Shown piece after piece: positions 9,767 through 18,054 of a stretch of DNA of 39,278 bases. Both the position numbers and the translations under genes were made by a program. The DNA is from Burkholderiales bacterium (GTDB taxonomy: Bacteria; Pseudomonadota; Gammaproteobacteria; Burkholderiales; Burkholderiaceae_B). Under the pieces are notes generated by a model, which saw nothing but the letters and a program-made list of their open reading frames with translations, made no database searches and had not been told where the DNA came from. The stretch's first letter is position 1, and every line of letters starts with the position of its first letter. Location: positions 1 through 39,278 of the forward strand of contig JAIXTE010000087.1 in assembly GCA_027484315.1 (NCBI GenBank), written 5' to 3'.

Positions 9767-10414
9767 ATGAGCAAGCTCGAGCAACCTGCACAAAAGCCGC
9801 ATTACTCCGGCAGCCTTTTCATTGTGAGCGCCCCCTCTGGGGCTGGAAAATCATCTCTGGTGAAAGCGCTCCTGGCCGAGGTTCAGGGTGTTGGACTGTC
9901 GATTTCAAACACCACCCGAAAAGCGAGAACTGGTGAGGTAGACGGCAAGGATTACCACTTCATTTCTCAAACCGAATTTGAAACCATCCGGGATGAAGAC
10001 GGCTTTCTGGAATGGGCGCATGTGCATGGAAACTATTACGGCACCTCGCGCAGCTGGGTAGAAAACCAAATGGCGATCGACCGGGATGTGCTGCTGGAAA
10101 TTGATTGGCAAGGCGCCGAGCAGGTGGTTCGCAAAGTGGACAATGTGGTGTCCATTTTCATTTTGCCACCCAGCATGGAAGAACTTGAAAAAAGGCTGCG
10201 TGGTCGGGGAACTGACAGCGAAGAGGTGATTTTGAAGCGAATGGGTGCCGCGCAACAGGAGATCGAGCAGGCGAGACGCTTTGATTATGTTATCCTTAAC
10301 GATGATTTCACACAGGCGTTGCTTGAGCTGAAATCGATCGTCTTCGCATCCCGTTGCCGTTTCAACCAGCAAATGGCGCGACACGGGGCGCAACTCAAAA
10401 GTATTGGACTGTAA
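9767..10414 (+). CDS. gmk: Guanylate kinase
   Basis: Phosphorylates GMP to GDP with ATP, an essential step in GTP and dGTP synthesis. The 215-residue product has the P-loop FIVSAPSGAGKSSL near residue 20, the GMP-binding segment SISNTTRKARTGEVDGKDYHF, and DVLLEIDWQGAEQV followed by the lid region. ATG at 9767 is the first start in a 176-bp gap from the divergent unknown gene. It lies 9 bp upstream of rpoZ, forming the usual gmk-rpoZ pair. Confidence 0.97.
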   Translation: MSKLEQPAQKPHYSGSLFIVSAPSGAGKSSLVKALLAEVQGVGLSISNTTRKARTGEVDGKDYHFISQTEFETIRDEDGFLEWAHVHGNYYGTSRSWVENQMAIDRDVLLEIDWQGAEQVVRKVDNVVSIFILPPSMEELEKRLRGRGTDSEEVILKRMGAAQQEIEQARRFDYVILNDDFTQALLELKSIVFASRCRFNQQMARHGAQLKSIGL

Positions 10415-10423
10415 GGACACCAG

Positions 10424-10630
10424 ATGGCCCGCATCACCGTTGAAGATTGCTTGAAAAAGATCCCTAACCGTTTCGACATGGCCCTGTGCGCCACATACCG
10501 CGCACGCATGCTGGCCCAAGGGCACACTCCAAAGGTGAAGTCTGACAAAGACAAGCCAACGGTGACCGCATTGCGCGAGATCGCTGCTGGCGAAATCGGC
10601 ATTGAAATGCTGAAACGCGTGCCCATTTAA
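10424..10630 (+). CDS. rpoZ: DNA-directed RNA polymerase omega subunit
   Basis: Small subunit that helps fold and assemble the beta-prime subunit of RNA polymerase and contributes to ppGpp binding. The 68-residue product starts [20 protein letters not shown], the canonical omega N-terminus, and continues [14 protein letters not shown] into [14 protein letters not shown], the conserved helix. It follows gmk by 9 bp. Unlike the usual order, spoT is not next; a strong terminator and minCDE intervene. Confidence 0.97.
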   Translation: MARITVEDCLKKIPNRFDMALCATYRARMLAQGHTPKVKSDKDKPTVTALREIAAGEIGIEMLKRVPI

Positions 10631-10648
10631 ATCGGGCGAAAAGCATTT

Positions 10649-10690
10649 AAACAAAGCCCGAGACCGGCACACGGCTCGGGCTTTGTTCGT
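10649..10690 (+). terminator. Rho-independent terminator after gmk-rpoZ
   Basis: AACAAAGCCCGAG pairs exactly with CTCGGGCTTTGTT across the loop ACCGGCACACGG, about 20 bases after the rpoZ stop. The GC-rich stem and the T-containing 3' side make it one of the clearest terminators in the window. It should separate gmk-rpoZ from minCDE-spoT. Confidence 0.85.
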
Positions 10691-10752
10691 CAAACAGGTC
10701 TTTATTGTTGATTTCCCGGAACTTGACTACCTTGAACAAACCCAGCTCCGCA

Positions 10753-11565
10753 ATGCTCGATATCAAGTTCGCCCGAATCAAGGCGGTCACTTTTGCATTG
10801 CGGCCTGCACCACAAAAAGAATCACTCGAAGCACTCAAGAAACGGCTTGGCCCCACGCCTGGCGTGTATTCAGCCGAACCCGCCGTGCTGGACTTCAGCA
10901 GTTGGTCCGAGAGTGAACTCGCCGACCATGCAATTGAGCTCACTGCTTATGCTCAACTTCTGGAAGCGTCAGGGGTTCACCTGGTGGAAGTACGCGGAAA
11001 TTCCGACTTCCTTGAAACGCAGTCTGACTCGCTGGGGCTTCGCTTTGAAACCAGCACCGCTGCAGTGGAAACTGAAGAACCTGCCCCATTGGCTGACTCA
11101 AACAATGAACAGGTGGTGGTTGACACATTGCCCGACAGTGCAACTGAACCGGCTCAGGCTGAAACCAGCCCCCCGACCCAACAACCGCCAGTGCCTGAAT
11201 TTGACAACAGTACACGCCGCACCCTGGTGATTGACCAGCCAGTGCGCAGCGGCCAGAAAATTTATGCCCAAGGTGCTGATCTGATCGTCATGGGACAAGT
11301 GTCTGCTGGCGCAGAGGTCATCGCTGACGGCAATGTGCACGTTTACGGTGTATTGCGCGGTCGTGCCCTCGCTGGGGCAGCCGGCGATACACAGGCCAGA
11401 ATCATTTCCACCTGCTTTGAGGCGGAACTGGTCGCCGTGGCTGGTTACTACTTAACATTCGAGGGTGGTTTTCCAGAAGAAAACCGTTCCAAGCCCACCT
11501 TAATTCATCTTGACCAAGGCACCGAGCCGGCAGTATTGCGACTCAAGGCCATCAACATCCGCTAG
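10753..11565 (+). CDS. minC: Septum site-determining protein MinC
   Basis: Inhibitor of FtsZ polymerisation that is carried by MinD to the membrane and blocks division near cell poles. The N-terminal MinC domain (about residues 1-105) starts [16 protein letters not shown]. After a Pro/Thr/Gln-rich linker (about 110-155) comes the C-terminal beta-helical domain with [18 protein letters not shown] and [17 protein letters not shown]. The frame is open from 10705, but the family N-terminus points to ATG at 10753. minC is followed by minD (10 bp) and minE, the standard operon order. Confidence 0.93.
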   Translation: MLDIKFARIKAVTFALRPAPQKESLEALKKRLGPTPGVYSAEPAVLDFSSWSESELADHAIELTAYAQLLEASGVHLVEVRGNSDFLETQSDSLGLRFETSTAAVETEEPAPLADSNNEQVVVDTLPDSATEPAQAETSPPTQQPPVPEFDNSTRRTLVIDQPVRSGQKIYAQGADLIVMGQVSAGAEVIADGNVHVYGVLRGRALAGAAGDTQARIISTCFEAELVAVAGYYLTFEGGFPEENRSKPTLIHLDQGTEPAVLRLKAINIR

Positions 11566-11575
11566 GAGACCATTT

Positions 11576-12388
11576 GTGAGTCGAGTCATTGTTGTTACAT
11601 CCGGCAAGGGTGGCGTTGGTAAAACAACGACCAGCGCCAGCTTTTCTGCAGGTTTGGCCCTGCGCGGCTTTAAAACAGTCGTTATCGACTTTGATGTGGG
11701 CCTGCGCAACCTTGACTTGATCATGGGCTGCGAACGCCGCGTGGTTTACGACCTGGTCAACGTGATCAATGGGGAAGCCAGCCTTCAGCAGACACTGATC
11801 AAAGACAAGCACTGCCCCATGTTGTCGATTCTGCCTGCATCGCAAACACGCGACAAAGACGCTTTGACTGAAGAAGGCGTCGAGAAAGTCATCAAAGACC
11901 TGATCGAAATGGGTTTTGAATACATTGTGTGTGACAGCCCGGCTGGTATTGAACGTGGCGCTGTCATGGCGCTGACCTTTGCCGACGAAGCCATTGTGGT
12001 GACCAACCCGGAAGTGTCGTCAGTTCGGGATTCCGACCGCATCATTGGCATTTTGCAAGCCAAGAGCAAGCGAGCCAGGGAAGGCGGTGAACCCGTGAAA
12101 GAACATCTGCTGATCACCCGTTATTCGGCCAAGCGCGCCAATGACGGCGAAATGCTGAGTTACACCGATGTGGCCGACCTGCTGCGGGTACCACTGCTGG
12201 GTGTAATTCCTGAATCTGAAACGGTATTGCAGGCTTCCAACCAGGGCATGCCGGTGATTCATGCAGAAGACAACGACGCTGCCTTGGCATACCAAGACTG
12301 CATTTCACGCTTTTTGGGTGAGACCAAACCACTGCGATTCGTAGACTATGAGAAGCCCGGTCTGTTGAAGCGCCTGTTTGGAGGTTGA
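11576..12388 (+). CDS. minD: Septum site-determining ATPase MinD
   Basis: Membrane-associated ParA/MinD ATPase that recruits MinC and oscillates under control of MinE. The deviant Walker A motif [15 protein letters not shown] is at residues ~8-22, with [19 protein letters not shown] and [11 protein letters not shown] following. The C-terminal GLLKRLFGG matches the amphipathic membrane-targeting helix. GTG at 11576 is chosen because AGGAGA lies 8 bases upstream and the family starts with [12 protein letters not shown]; the longer frame from 11510 overlaps minC. 270 residues is the normal length. Confidence 0.97.
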   Translation: MSRVIVVTSGKGGVGKTTTSASFSAGLALRGFKTVVIDFDVGLRNLDLIMGCERRVVYDLVNVINGEASLQQTLIKDKHCPMLSILPASQTRDKDALTEEGVEKVIKDLIEMGFEYIVCDSPAGIERGAVMALTFADEAIVVTNPEVSSVRDSDRIIGILQAKSKRAREGGEPVKEHLLITRYSAKRANDGEMLSYTDVADLLRVPLLGVIPESETVLQASNQGMPVIHAEDNDAALAYQDCISRFLGETKPLRFVDYEKPGLLKRLFGG

Positions 12389-12392
12389 GGCC

Positions 12393-12647
12393 ATGTCACT
12401 ACTCAGCATGCTGTTTGGCGAAAAGAAAAAATCAGCCAATGTTGCAAAAGAACGACTCTCCCTGATTATTGCCCGGGAACGGGTCGATCAAGACGGCCCT
12501 GACTTTTTGCCCCAAATGAGGGACGAATTGATGCAAGTCATCGCCAAATACGTCAAAATCGATCAAGAGGACGTCAAGTTCAACCTTCAAAAACAAGGCA
12601 ATATGGAAATGCTTGAAGTCAATATCGTCTTGCCGGACCAGAAGTAA
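12393..12647 (+). CDS. minE: Cell division topological specificity factor MinE
   Basis: Stimulates MinD ATPase and drives pole-to-pole oscillation so that the septum forms at mid-cell. The 84-residue product starts [20 protein letters not shown] and contains the MinD-interacting helix [13 protein letters not shown] followed by the dimerisation domain. ATG at 12393 lies behind GGAGG/GAGG, four bases after the minD stop. Only 37 bp separate it from spoT, so read-through from the min operon into spoT is likely. Confidence 0.96.
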   Translation: MSLLSMLFGEKKKSANVAKERLSLIIARERVDQDGPDFLPQMRDELMQVIAKYVKIDQEDVKFNLQKQGNMEMLEVNIVLPDQK

Positions 12648-12684
12648 GCCTGCACAATAGAAGGTCGTAGTAACAGTTGTAAAG

Positions 12685-14925
12685 ATGCGGGGGGCAATGC
12701 AAGCCAGAGAACTTCAACCTGAGCCAAACAGACCTGATGTGGTCTCTATCGCACAGCTTATAGGACTTGCCTCCAGCTACTTGCCGGAGGCCGAGATCCG
12801 GCGCGTTCGCGAGGCTTACAAGTTTTCTGACGTTGCACACTTGGGGCAATTTCGAGCTACAGGTGAGCCTTACGTCACCCACCCAATTGCAGTGGCTGAA
12901 TTGTGTGCCTCCTGGCGTTTGGACAGCCAAGCACTGCAGGCCGCCCTCCTTCACGATGTGATGGAGGACTCCGGCACCACCAAGGAAGACCTGATCGAGC
13001 GTTTTGGCGCCTCAGTGGCTGACCTGGTGGACGGACTGTCCAAACTGGACAAAATGGAATTCTCCTCGCGTGAAGAGGCGCAGGCTGAGAACTTCCGAAA
13101 AATGCTGCTGGCCATGGCCCGCGACTTGCGCGTTATCCTGGTGAAACTGGCGGACCGTTTGCACAATATGCGAACGCTCGACATCATGAGCCCCGCCAAG
13201 AAACGCCGCATTGCCCTTGAAACCCTCGAAATTTATGCTCCCATTGCCCACCGCCTGGGCTTGAATGAAATTTTCCGCGAATTGCAGGAATTGAGCTTTC
13301 AGCACGCTTACCCCATGCGTTACGCGGTGTTAAAGAAAGCTGTATTGGCGGCCCGGGGTAACCGGCGCGAAGTCGTAGGAAAAATTTTGGAAGCGGTCGA
13401 GAAGTGCTTGAGCGACGCCCAGATTGAATGCCAGGTCTACGGTCGGGAAAAGGCGCTGTACGGCATTTACCGCAAAATGATCGAAAAGCGCCTGAGCTTT
13501 TCACAGGTACTGGACGTGTACGGTTTCCGGGTTGTTGTGAAAGACATGCCCGGCTGCTACATGGCGATGGGTATGCTGCACCAGTTGTTCAAGCCAGTAC
13601 CTGGCAAATTCAAGGATTACATTGCCATTCCCAAACTGAACGGCTATCAAAGCCTGCACACCACGCTGCTTGGCCCTTACGGCACACCGGTTGAATTCCA
13701 GATTCGCACCGAAGAAATGCACAAGGTGGCCGAAAAAGGTGTGGCTTCGCACTGGCTGTACAAGGGTGAAGGCGAGGCACTGAACAACATTCAGACCCAA
13801 ACCCACCGCCTGTTGCAAAGTTTGCTGGACATTCAGAACCAGACAGGCGATTCAGCTGAATTCCTTGAACACATCAAGGTGGACCTGTTCCCCGATGCTG
13901 TTTATGTGTTCACACCCAACGGCAAGATCATGAGCCTGCCGCGCGGTGCCACGGTGGTGGACTTCGCCTACGCCGTGCACACCGACGTGGGCAACCACTG
14001 CGTGGCAGCCCGGGTGAACCAGGTGATCGAACCATTGCGGACCATGCTGAAAAGCGGCGACGTGGTGGAAATTATCACGGCACCCCATTCCCGCCCCAAC
14101 CCGGTTTGGCTTGGGTTTGTGCGGTCAGGCAAGGCCAGGTCGGAAATTCGGCATTACCTGAAGTCGATGAACCTGGAAGAAACCGTTCGCTTGGGTAGCC
14201 GGCTGCTTGAACAGGCACTGGAAGCTGACCAGATCAAACTGGAAAACCTGAGCAATGAAGTGTGGGACCGATTGCAAAAAGACTCGCAAGTCAGCACTCG
14301 CGACGAATTGCTTGCCGATATTGGCGCCGGGCGCCGAGTGGCGCCAGTGGTGGCACGCCGCGTACTGATTGCCATGGGCCGTGCAGATGCCCGCGTGGAT
14401 TCCCCTTCTGGTAACACCGGTGAAGCACGTGCCCCCATCATGATTCACGGTGGAGAAGGCATGTCGGTTCAGCGCGCGCCGTGTTGTTTGCCCATTCCCG
14501 GTGACAACATCATTGGCTATGTTCGAAAAGGCTCAGGTTTGATCATTCACACCGATGAATGTGAGACCGCCCGCAAACAGATTCGCAAAGAGCCTGAACG
14601 TTGGACGGATGTGCAGTGGTCACCTGAAATTACCCGCCCCTTCGATGTCAATGTGGACTTGCAGGCAGTCAACGAGAAAGGCGCTTTGGCCACCATTGCA
14701 GCCACCTTGTCTGATGCGGGTGCCAACATCACCAACCTGACCATGAGCGATGAAACCGCTTACCGCAAGCTGCTTCACTTCACCATTCAGGTAACTGACC
14801 GTGTGCATTTGGCTCGAATTCTGATGGCGCTACGTCGGCTGGAATATGTGGAACGGGTTACTCGGGTTAAAGGTCGGGCGTTTGCGAAGCCACGCTTGCC
14901 AGTGGTGGGCACAACAGCGCACTAA
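12685..14925 (+). CDS. spoT: Bifunctional (p)ppGpp synthetase/hydrolase SpoT (RelA/SpoT family)
   Basis: Makes and degrades the alarmone (p)ppGpp. The 746-residue product has an N-terminal HD hydrolase domain with an intact HDVMEDSGTT (about residue 90) and VILVKLADRLHNMRT, the synthetase domain with YGREKALYGIYRKM (about 251) and IPKLNGYQSLHTT, a TGS domain with DLFPDAVYVFTPNG (about 400), and a C-terminal ACT domain (about 650-740). The intact HD residues argue for the bifunctional form rather than RelA. ATG at 12685 or 12697 may be used. Cotranscription with minCDE is likely, because only 37 bp intervene with no terminator. Confidence 0.94.
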   Translation: MRGAMQARELQPEPNRPDVVSIAQLIGLASSYLPEAEIRRVREAYKFSDVAHLGQFRATGEPYVTHPIAVAELCASWRLDSQALQAALLHDVMEDSGTTKEDLIERFGASVADLVDGLSKLDKMEFSSREEAQAENFRKMLLAMARDLRVILVKLADRLHNMRTLDIMSPAKKRRIALETLEIYAPIAHRLGLNEIFRELQELSFQHAYPMRYAVLKKAVLAARGNRREVVGKILEAVEKCLSDAQIECQVYGREKALYGIYRKMIEKRLSFSQVLDVYGFRVVVKDMPGCYMAMGMLHQLFKPVPGKFKDYIAIPKLNGYQSLHTTLLGPYGTPVEFQIRTEEMHKVAEKGVASHWLYKGEGEALNNIQTQTHRLLQSLLDIQNQTGDSAEFLEHIKVDLFPDAVYVFTPNGKIMSLPRGATVVDFAYAVHTDVGNHCVAARVNQVIEPLRTMLKSGDVVEIITAPHSRPNPVWLGFVRSGKARSEIRHYLKSMNLEETVRLGSRLLEQALEADQIKLENLSNEVWDRLQKDSQVSTRDELLADIGAGRRVAPVVARRVLIAMGRADARVDSPSGNTGEARAPIMIHGGEGMSVQRAPCCLPIPGDNIIGYVRKGSGLIIHTDECETARKQIRKEPERWTDVQWSPEITRPFDVNVDLQAVNEKGALATIAATLSDAGANITNLTMSDETAYRKLLHFTIQVTDRVHLARILMALRRLEYVERVTRVKGRAFAKPRLPVVGTTAH

Positions 14926-14934
14926 TCGCGCTTC

Positions 14935-15044
14935 CACTCGGCGGGTTCTTCAAGCCCAACCGGTGCGTTGTTAATGCTAATTCGGCGTGTTCTAAAAGCC
15001 CACTCGGCGCGTTGTTAATGCCCATTCGGCATGTTCTAAAAGCC
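14935..15044. repeat. 22-bp tandem array, five units plus a partial sixth
   Basis: Units start at 14935, 14957, 14979, 15001 and 15023, exactly 22 bp apart, and a sixth starts at 15045 and breaks off after about 9 bases. The shared frame is CAyTCGGC then rGTT then C/GTTAA-like then GCC. Units 3 and 5 resemble each other (TGTTCTAAAAGCC), as do units 2 and 4 (CGTTGTTAATGC), giving a 44-bp higher-order period. The array starts 10 bp after the spoT stop and runs into the left arm of element A. There are no spacers, so it is not a CRISPR. Confidence 0.9.
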
Positions 15045-15246
15045 CATTCGGCAGCGAGGTTTCAATCGCTTCGCCATTCAAGAAAACCTGATGTTCCCTT
15101 TTTGAAATTCACATTGACTCAACCCACTCGACAAAACAGATGGTCGATTGGGTTGTCGGCTTGCAGCCGAACGTTGCATGTGAATTCAAACGGGCAGGTT
15201 TTCTTGAATGGCGAAGCGATTGAAACCTCGCTGCCGAATGGGCTTT
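15039..15246 (+). repeat. Structured element A: 52-bp perfect inverted repeat with nested hairpins
   Basis: Left arm 15039-15090 and right arm 15195-15246 are perfect reverse complements over 52 bp. Inside, TTTGAAATTCACAT pairs with ATGTGAATTCAAA with one bulge. The inner stem 15120-15132/15143-15155 carries the loop AAAACAGATG, and a separate small hairpin TCGGCT-TGC-AGCCGA lies at 15156-15170. On the reverse strand the inner 130 bp aligns with elements B and D (AAAACC, CCCGTTTGAA, TTCAAAAAGGGA). The core CGACAAAACARAYGGTCG reads on the + strand, the sense strand of spoT, whose stop is about 115 bp upstream. Confidence 0.9.
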
Positions 15247-15315
15247 AACAGGACGGTGATAGATCGCGCGCACGATTGGGCTTGAACCCGGCGGTGATTC
15301 ATCGCGCGCACGAGT
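15240..15315. repeat. Two 38-bp direct repeats at the edge of element A
   Basis: Units at 15240-15277 and 15278-15315 both begin GGGCTT and share CGGTGAT and ATCGCGCGCACGA. The first unit overlaps the last seven bases of the right arm of element A, so the duplication sits directly on the border of the hairpin. Confidence 0.85.
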
Positions 15316-15483
15316 GAGCAATCCCGTGACTGCTTGGACACCAGCTGCAAGTTGGCTTTCAGAGTGAAAGAGACTGCTCCCGTGAGGCATCCATTGGCGT
15401 GACTCTGAACCCGCCGCTGACCGTGCGAACAGGCTGCACAAACCTGCTGCTGAAAAGGCTTCCCGGCAGTGCACTTGCCTGTT

Positions 15484-15627
15484 CCGCACATTCAGGAAAA
15501 CCGCCCCGTTTGAACAAGGCTTGCATGCTCGCGCGCGGCGCGACATCGGAACCCGACCATCTGTTTTGTCGGGTTCCGGTGAATGCAAAGCCTTCGTTCA
15601 AAAAGGGATCAGCGGTTTTCTGTGCGG
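15484..15627 (-). repeat. Structured element B (144 bp), downstream of greB
   Basis: Outer ends CCGCACA (15484-15490) and TGTGCGG (15621-15627) pair. Next, GAAAACC with CCCCGTTTGAACAAGGCTTGCAT faces ATGCAAAGCCTTCGTTCAAAAAGGG and GGTTTTC as an imperfect stem. The inner stem CGGAACCCGAC/GTCGGGTTCCG (15547-15557/15568-15578) is perfect, and its loop on the reverse strand is AAAACAGATG, identical to element A. In sense orientation it follows greB, whose stop codon is 30 bp from the outer end. Confidence 0.88.
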
Positions 15628-15657
15628 GATCGGGCAAGGCACGCCGGAGGTGCTGAA

Positions 15658-16215
15658 TCAATCAACGATGTATTGAACCTGCACAATTTCAAGTTCATCC
15701 CGCCCAGCTGGCGTCATCAACTGCACCACATCGCCTTCCTTGGCCTTCAACAAGGCGCGCGCAACCGGAGATATCCAGCTGATGTGCCCTTTGGCAGTGT
15801 CCACTTCGTCCACACCCACGATTTTGACGGTGAGCTCTTCACCTTTGCCGTTGATGTAGGTCACTGTCGCCCCAAAAAAGATGCTTTCAAGTGCCTGTTG
15901 TGTAGCGGGATCAACAATTTCAGCAATTTCGGTGCGCTTGGTCAGAAAGCGAATGCGCTTGTCGATTTCCCGCAGACGCTTCTTGCCATACAGGTAGTCG
16001 CCATTTTCAGATCGATCCCCGTTGGACGCTGCCCAGGACACCACCGCCACTACCTCTGGTCTTTCTGTTTTGACCAGGTGCGTCAACTCGTCGCGCAAGC
16101 GCCGGTAGCCTTTCGGGGTGATGTAATTCTTCAGGCCTTGTGGCAGGGCTGTGGCTGTGTCTTCCCCGTCATCATCAAAATCCGAATCATTTTCCTTGGT
16201 GAATGCCTTGTTCAT
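15658..16215 (-). CDS. greB: Transcription elongation factor GreB
   Basis: Rescues backtracked RNA polymerase by stimulating cleavage of the nascent RNA. The 185-residue product has the Gre coiled coil with acidic tip (NGDRSENGDYLYGKKRLREID) and the C-terminal FKBP-like domain (IFFGATVTYINGKGEE and ISWISPVARALLKAKEGDVV). SENGDYLYGKKRLREI and the GHISWISPVA segment favour GreB over GreA. The N-terminus has an acidic extension of about 25 residues. It is convergent with spoT across a repeat-rich gap; spoT-greB proximity is usual in betaproteobacteria, although often in the same direction. Confidence 0.93.
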   Translation of the reverse strand: MNKAFTKENDSDFDDDGEDTATALPQGLKNYITPKGYRRLRDELTHLVKTERPEVVAVVSWAASNGDRSENGDYLYGKKRLREIDKRIRFLTKRTEIAEIVDPATQQALESIFFGATVTYINGKGEELTVKIVGVDEVDTAKGHISWISPVARALLKAKEGDVVQLMTPAGRDELEIVQVQYIVD

Positions 16216-16317
16216 GTCATTTCTCGTGATTTACCCGACTGGACAGCCTTTGCAGAAGTGTGCAGGATACAGGAAGTTGTCCATTTCCTTGTTTATCACA
16301 CCTTCAGACCACCCTCA

Positions 16318-18054
16318 ATGATGACTGACCAGGAAGCGCCGATCATTATCGTAGTCGATGACAGCGAGGACGACTTTCTATTGATCAAACGTCAGCTTGT
16401 GAAAACCTGGCAAACAGCCACGGTTCGCCACGCCCACTGCGAGAACTCGTTGCGCGAAGCGCTGAACGAGCTGGAACCGGACGTGGTGATTTGCGATTAC
16501 TCGATGCCCCAGTTAACCCATGACCAAACCATCAAGCTGGTGAGCGATCGGAGACCGGATACGCCCGTGATTCTGCTGTCAGGACTCGCCTCGGATGCGT
16601 TGGGGGTTCAAGCCATGCAGGCCGGCGTGCGGGATTATGTTGAAAAGTCGAAACTTGAACGCCTGATGCCCGCTGTGCGCCGCGAAATTCACACCCATCG
16701 GCTGCACCGCGACAAGCTGCTCTTGGAACAGGCACATCGGCGCGCGGTCTACTTTGATACGTCTACGGGGTTTCTAAACCGGCAGGGATTGGTCAAGACC
16801 TTGTCGGGCGTGCGTGAAAAGACGGGTGAAACCATGTCGCTTTGCCTGCTCAGCATCAATGTGTCGCGCAACCAGGCACGGCGACCGGAAGTGGATCGCC
16901 GGGTTCGGCGCAATATGCTGGAAAAGATAATCAACCGCTTGAAGGACACTTTTCGGCAGGATATTTTGTGCCGCTGGTCCGACAACGTGTTCGTGGTGAT
17001 CACCACCAAGCTGGATTGGTCTGGCTCGCGCTTTGACATCACAGAGGCGCTGTGTGGCATTGAGGCGGAGTTGAACCGTCCCTTTCAGGTGGACAACATT
17101 GCAGTACGCCCCAATATGCGGTTGGGTCTTGCCAGGCCGGGCCTGCACGGCGAGCATGCGGCGGAACTGGTGACACATGCCCAATCGGTGGCCAGTGTGA
17201 TTGAGTTCGATAACCTGGAACTGTTCAATGTGCTGGACGACGAGGTGCATGACCTGGCCCGGCGCAGAAAAACCATTGAGCTGGGCTTGGCCAAAGGGAT
17301 TGAGAACAACGAACTTGTGCTGGACTTTCAACCCATTGAGGATTTGAAAACAGGACGAATTTGCGGTGTAGAAGCCTTGGTACGCTGGACGCATCCCGAG
17401 TTGGGACGAATCATGCCTTGCGAATTCATCGGAGTGGCAGAGGATTCAGGGTTGATCGATGCCTTGGGTGAATGGGTGATTGAATCGAGCAGCAGGAAAT
17501 TGCTGGAGTTGCACGCACAAGGCCACATGATGTGGTGTGCCGTGAATTGCGCTGCAGGGCAGTTGCTCAACCCTGACTTTCCTTCGCGGGCCGATCAGAT
17601 CATCCGCGCAGCAGGTCTTGATCCAAAATGGATCGAGTTTGAGGTCACGGAATCCGCTGCAATCGATGACATGTCGAGAACCATCGACGCTTTGAAAAAA
17701 CTGAAAGCCAATGGTTCTCAGATTGCGATGGATGATTTTGGTACGGGCTATGCCTCGCTGAATTACCTGCGGCAACTGCCAGTGGATGTGCTGAAAATCG
17801 ACAAGAGTTTTGTCATGGATTTGTTGGAAGACAAAAACAGCCACATGATTGTAAAGGCGGTGATTGACCTTGCACACGCCCTGGGACTTACTGTGCATGC
17901 CGAGGGCATTGAGACGGCAGCGCAGCGGGAAAGCCTGTTACAAATGGGCTGTGACCGCTTGCAAGGCTACTGGTTTTCAAAACCAATGGACCTGCAAGCC
18001 TTGCTAGGCTGGCTGAAACAGGCGCCAGCCCTTCCCTTAAATGCGGACCGCTGA
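16318..18054 (+). CDS. Response regulator with degenerate GGDEF and EAL domains (c-di-GMP phosphodiesterase)
   Basis: Likely degrades cyclic di-GMP in response to phosphorylation. The 578-residue product has a receiver domain ([11 protein letters not shown], phospho-acceptor Asp in [11 protein letters not shown] near residue 60, switch Lys in [10 protein letters not shown]), a GGDEF-like domain (about 140-310) in which the signature is replaced by SDNVF, and an EAL domain with GVEALVRW (about 350), [10 protein letters not shown] (about 472), KIDKSFV and AEGIET. The EAL residues look intact, the cyclase motif is lost, so phosphodiesterase activity is expected. The open frame extends back to 15583 across greB, but ATG at 16318 (or 16321) starts the receiver domain. 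Its 3' end overlaps cheB by 18 bp on the opposite strand. Confidence 0.88.
   Translation: MMTDQEAPIIIVVDDSEDDFLLIKRQLVKTWQTATVRHAHCENSLREALNELEPDVVICDYSMPQLTHDQTIKLVSDRRPDTPVILLSGLASDALGVQAMQAGVRDYVEKSKLERLMPAVRREIHTHRLHRDKLLLEQAHRRAVYFDTSTGFLNRQGLVKTLSGVREKTGETMSLCLLSINVSRNQARRPEVDRRVRRNMLEKIINRLKDTFRQDILCRWSDNVFVVITTKLDWSGSRFDITEALCGIEAELNRPFQVDNIAVRPNMRLGLARPGLHGEHAAELVTHAQSVASVIEFDNLELFNVLDDEVHDLARRRKTIELGLAKGIENNELVLDFQPIEDLKTGRICGVEALVRWTHPELGRIMPCEFIGVAEDSGLIDALGEWVIESSSRKLLELHAQGHMMWCAVNCAAGQLLNPDFPSRADQIIRAAGLDPKWIEFEVTESAAIDDMSRTIDALKKLKANGSQIAMDDFGTGYASLNYLRQLPVDVLKIDKSFVMDLLEDKNSHMIVKAVIDLAHALGLTVHAEGIETAAQRESLLQMGCDRLQGYWFSKPMDLQALLGWLKQAPALPLNADR

Larger units (their letters stand above)
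14926..15657. other. 732-bp repeat-rich intergenic region between convergent spoT and greB
   Basis: No credible gene lies here. Reading left to right it holds a 22-bp tandem array (14935-15044), structured element A with 52-bp perfect inverted arms (15039-15246), two 38-bp direct repeats (15240-15315), a segment with further imperfect inverted repeats (GTGCGAACAGGC near 15419 against GCCTGTTCCGCAC at 15478-15490), and element B (15484-15627). Open frames that cross it are rich in Arg, Ser and Gln, run through both arms of the hairpins, and look accidental. No ordinary terminator with a T-run was seen for spoT or greB. Confidence 0.8.

Noticed and set aside
14935..15053. CRISPR array
   Set aside because: The 22-bp units are directly adjacent without spacers, and no cas genes are present.
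15039..15246. Integron attC site or insertion-sequence ends
   Set aside because: No RYYYAAC/GTTRRRY-type core sites, integrase or transposase frame; the inner 104 bp has no coding capacity. An MITE origin cannot be excluded, but no target-site duplication is visible.
15109..15588. 159-aa open frame on the - strand in the spoT-greB gap
   Set aside because: It runs through both hairpin elements and repeats, has a low-complexity Arg/Ser/Cys-rich composition and no recognised domain; similar frames exist on the other strand.
15583..16317. N-terminal extension of the EAL gene across greB
   Set aside because: The extension is antisense to greB and has no domain; the receiver domain starts right after ATG at 16318.
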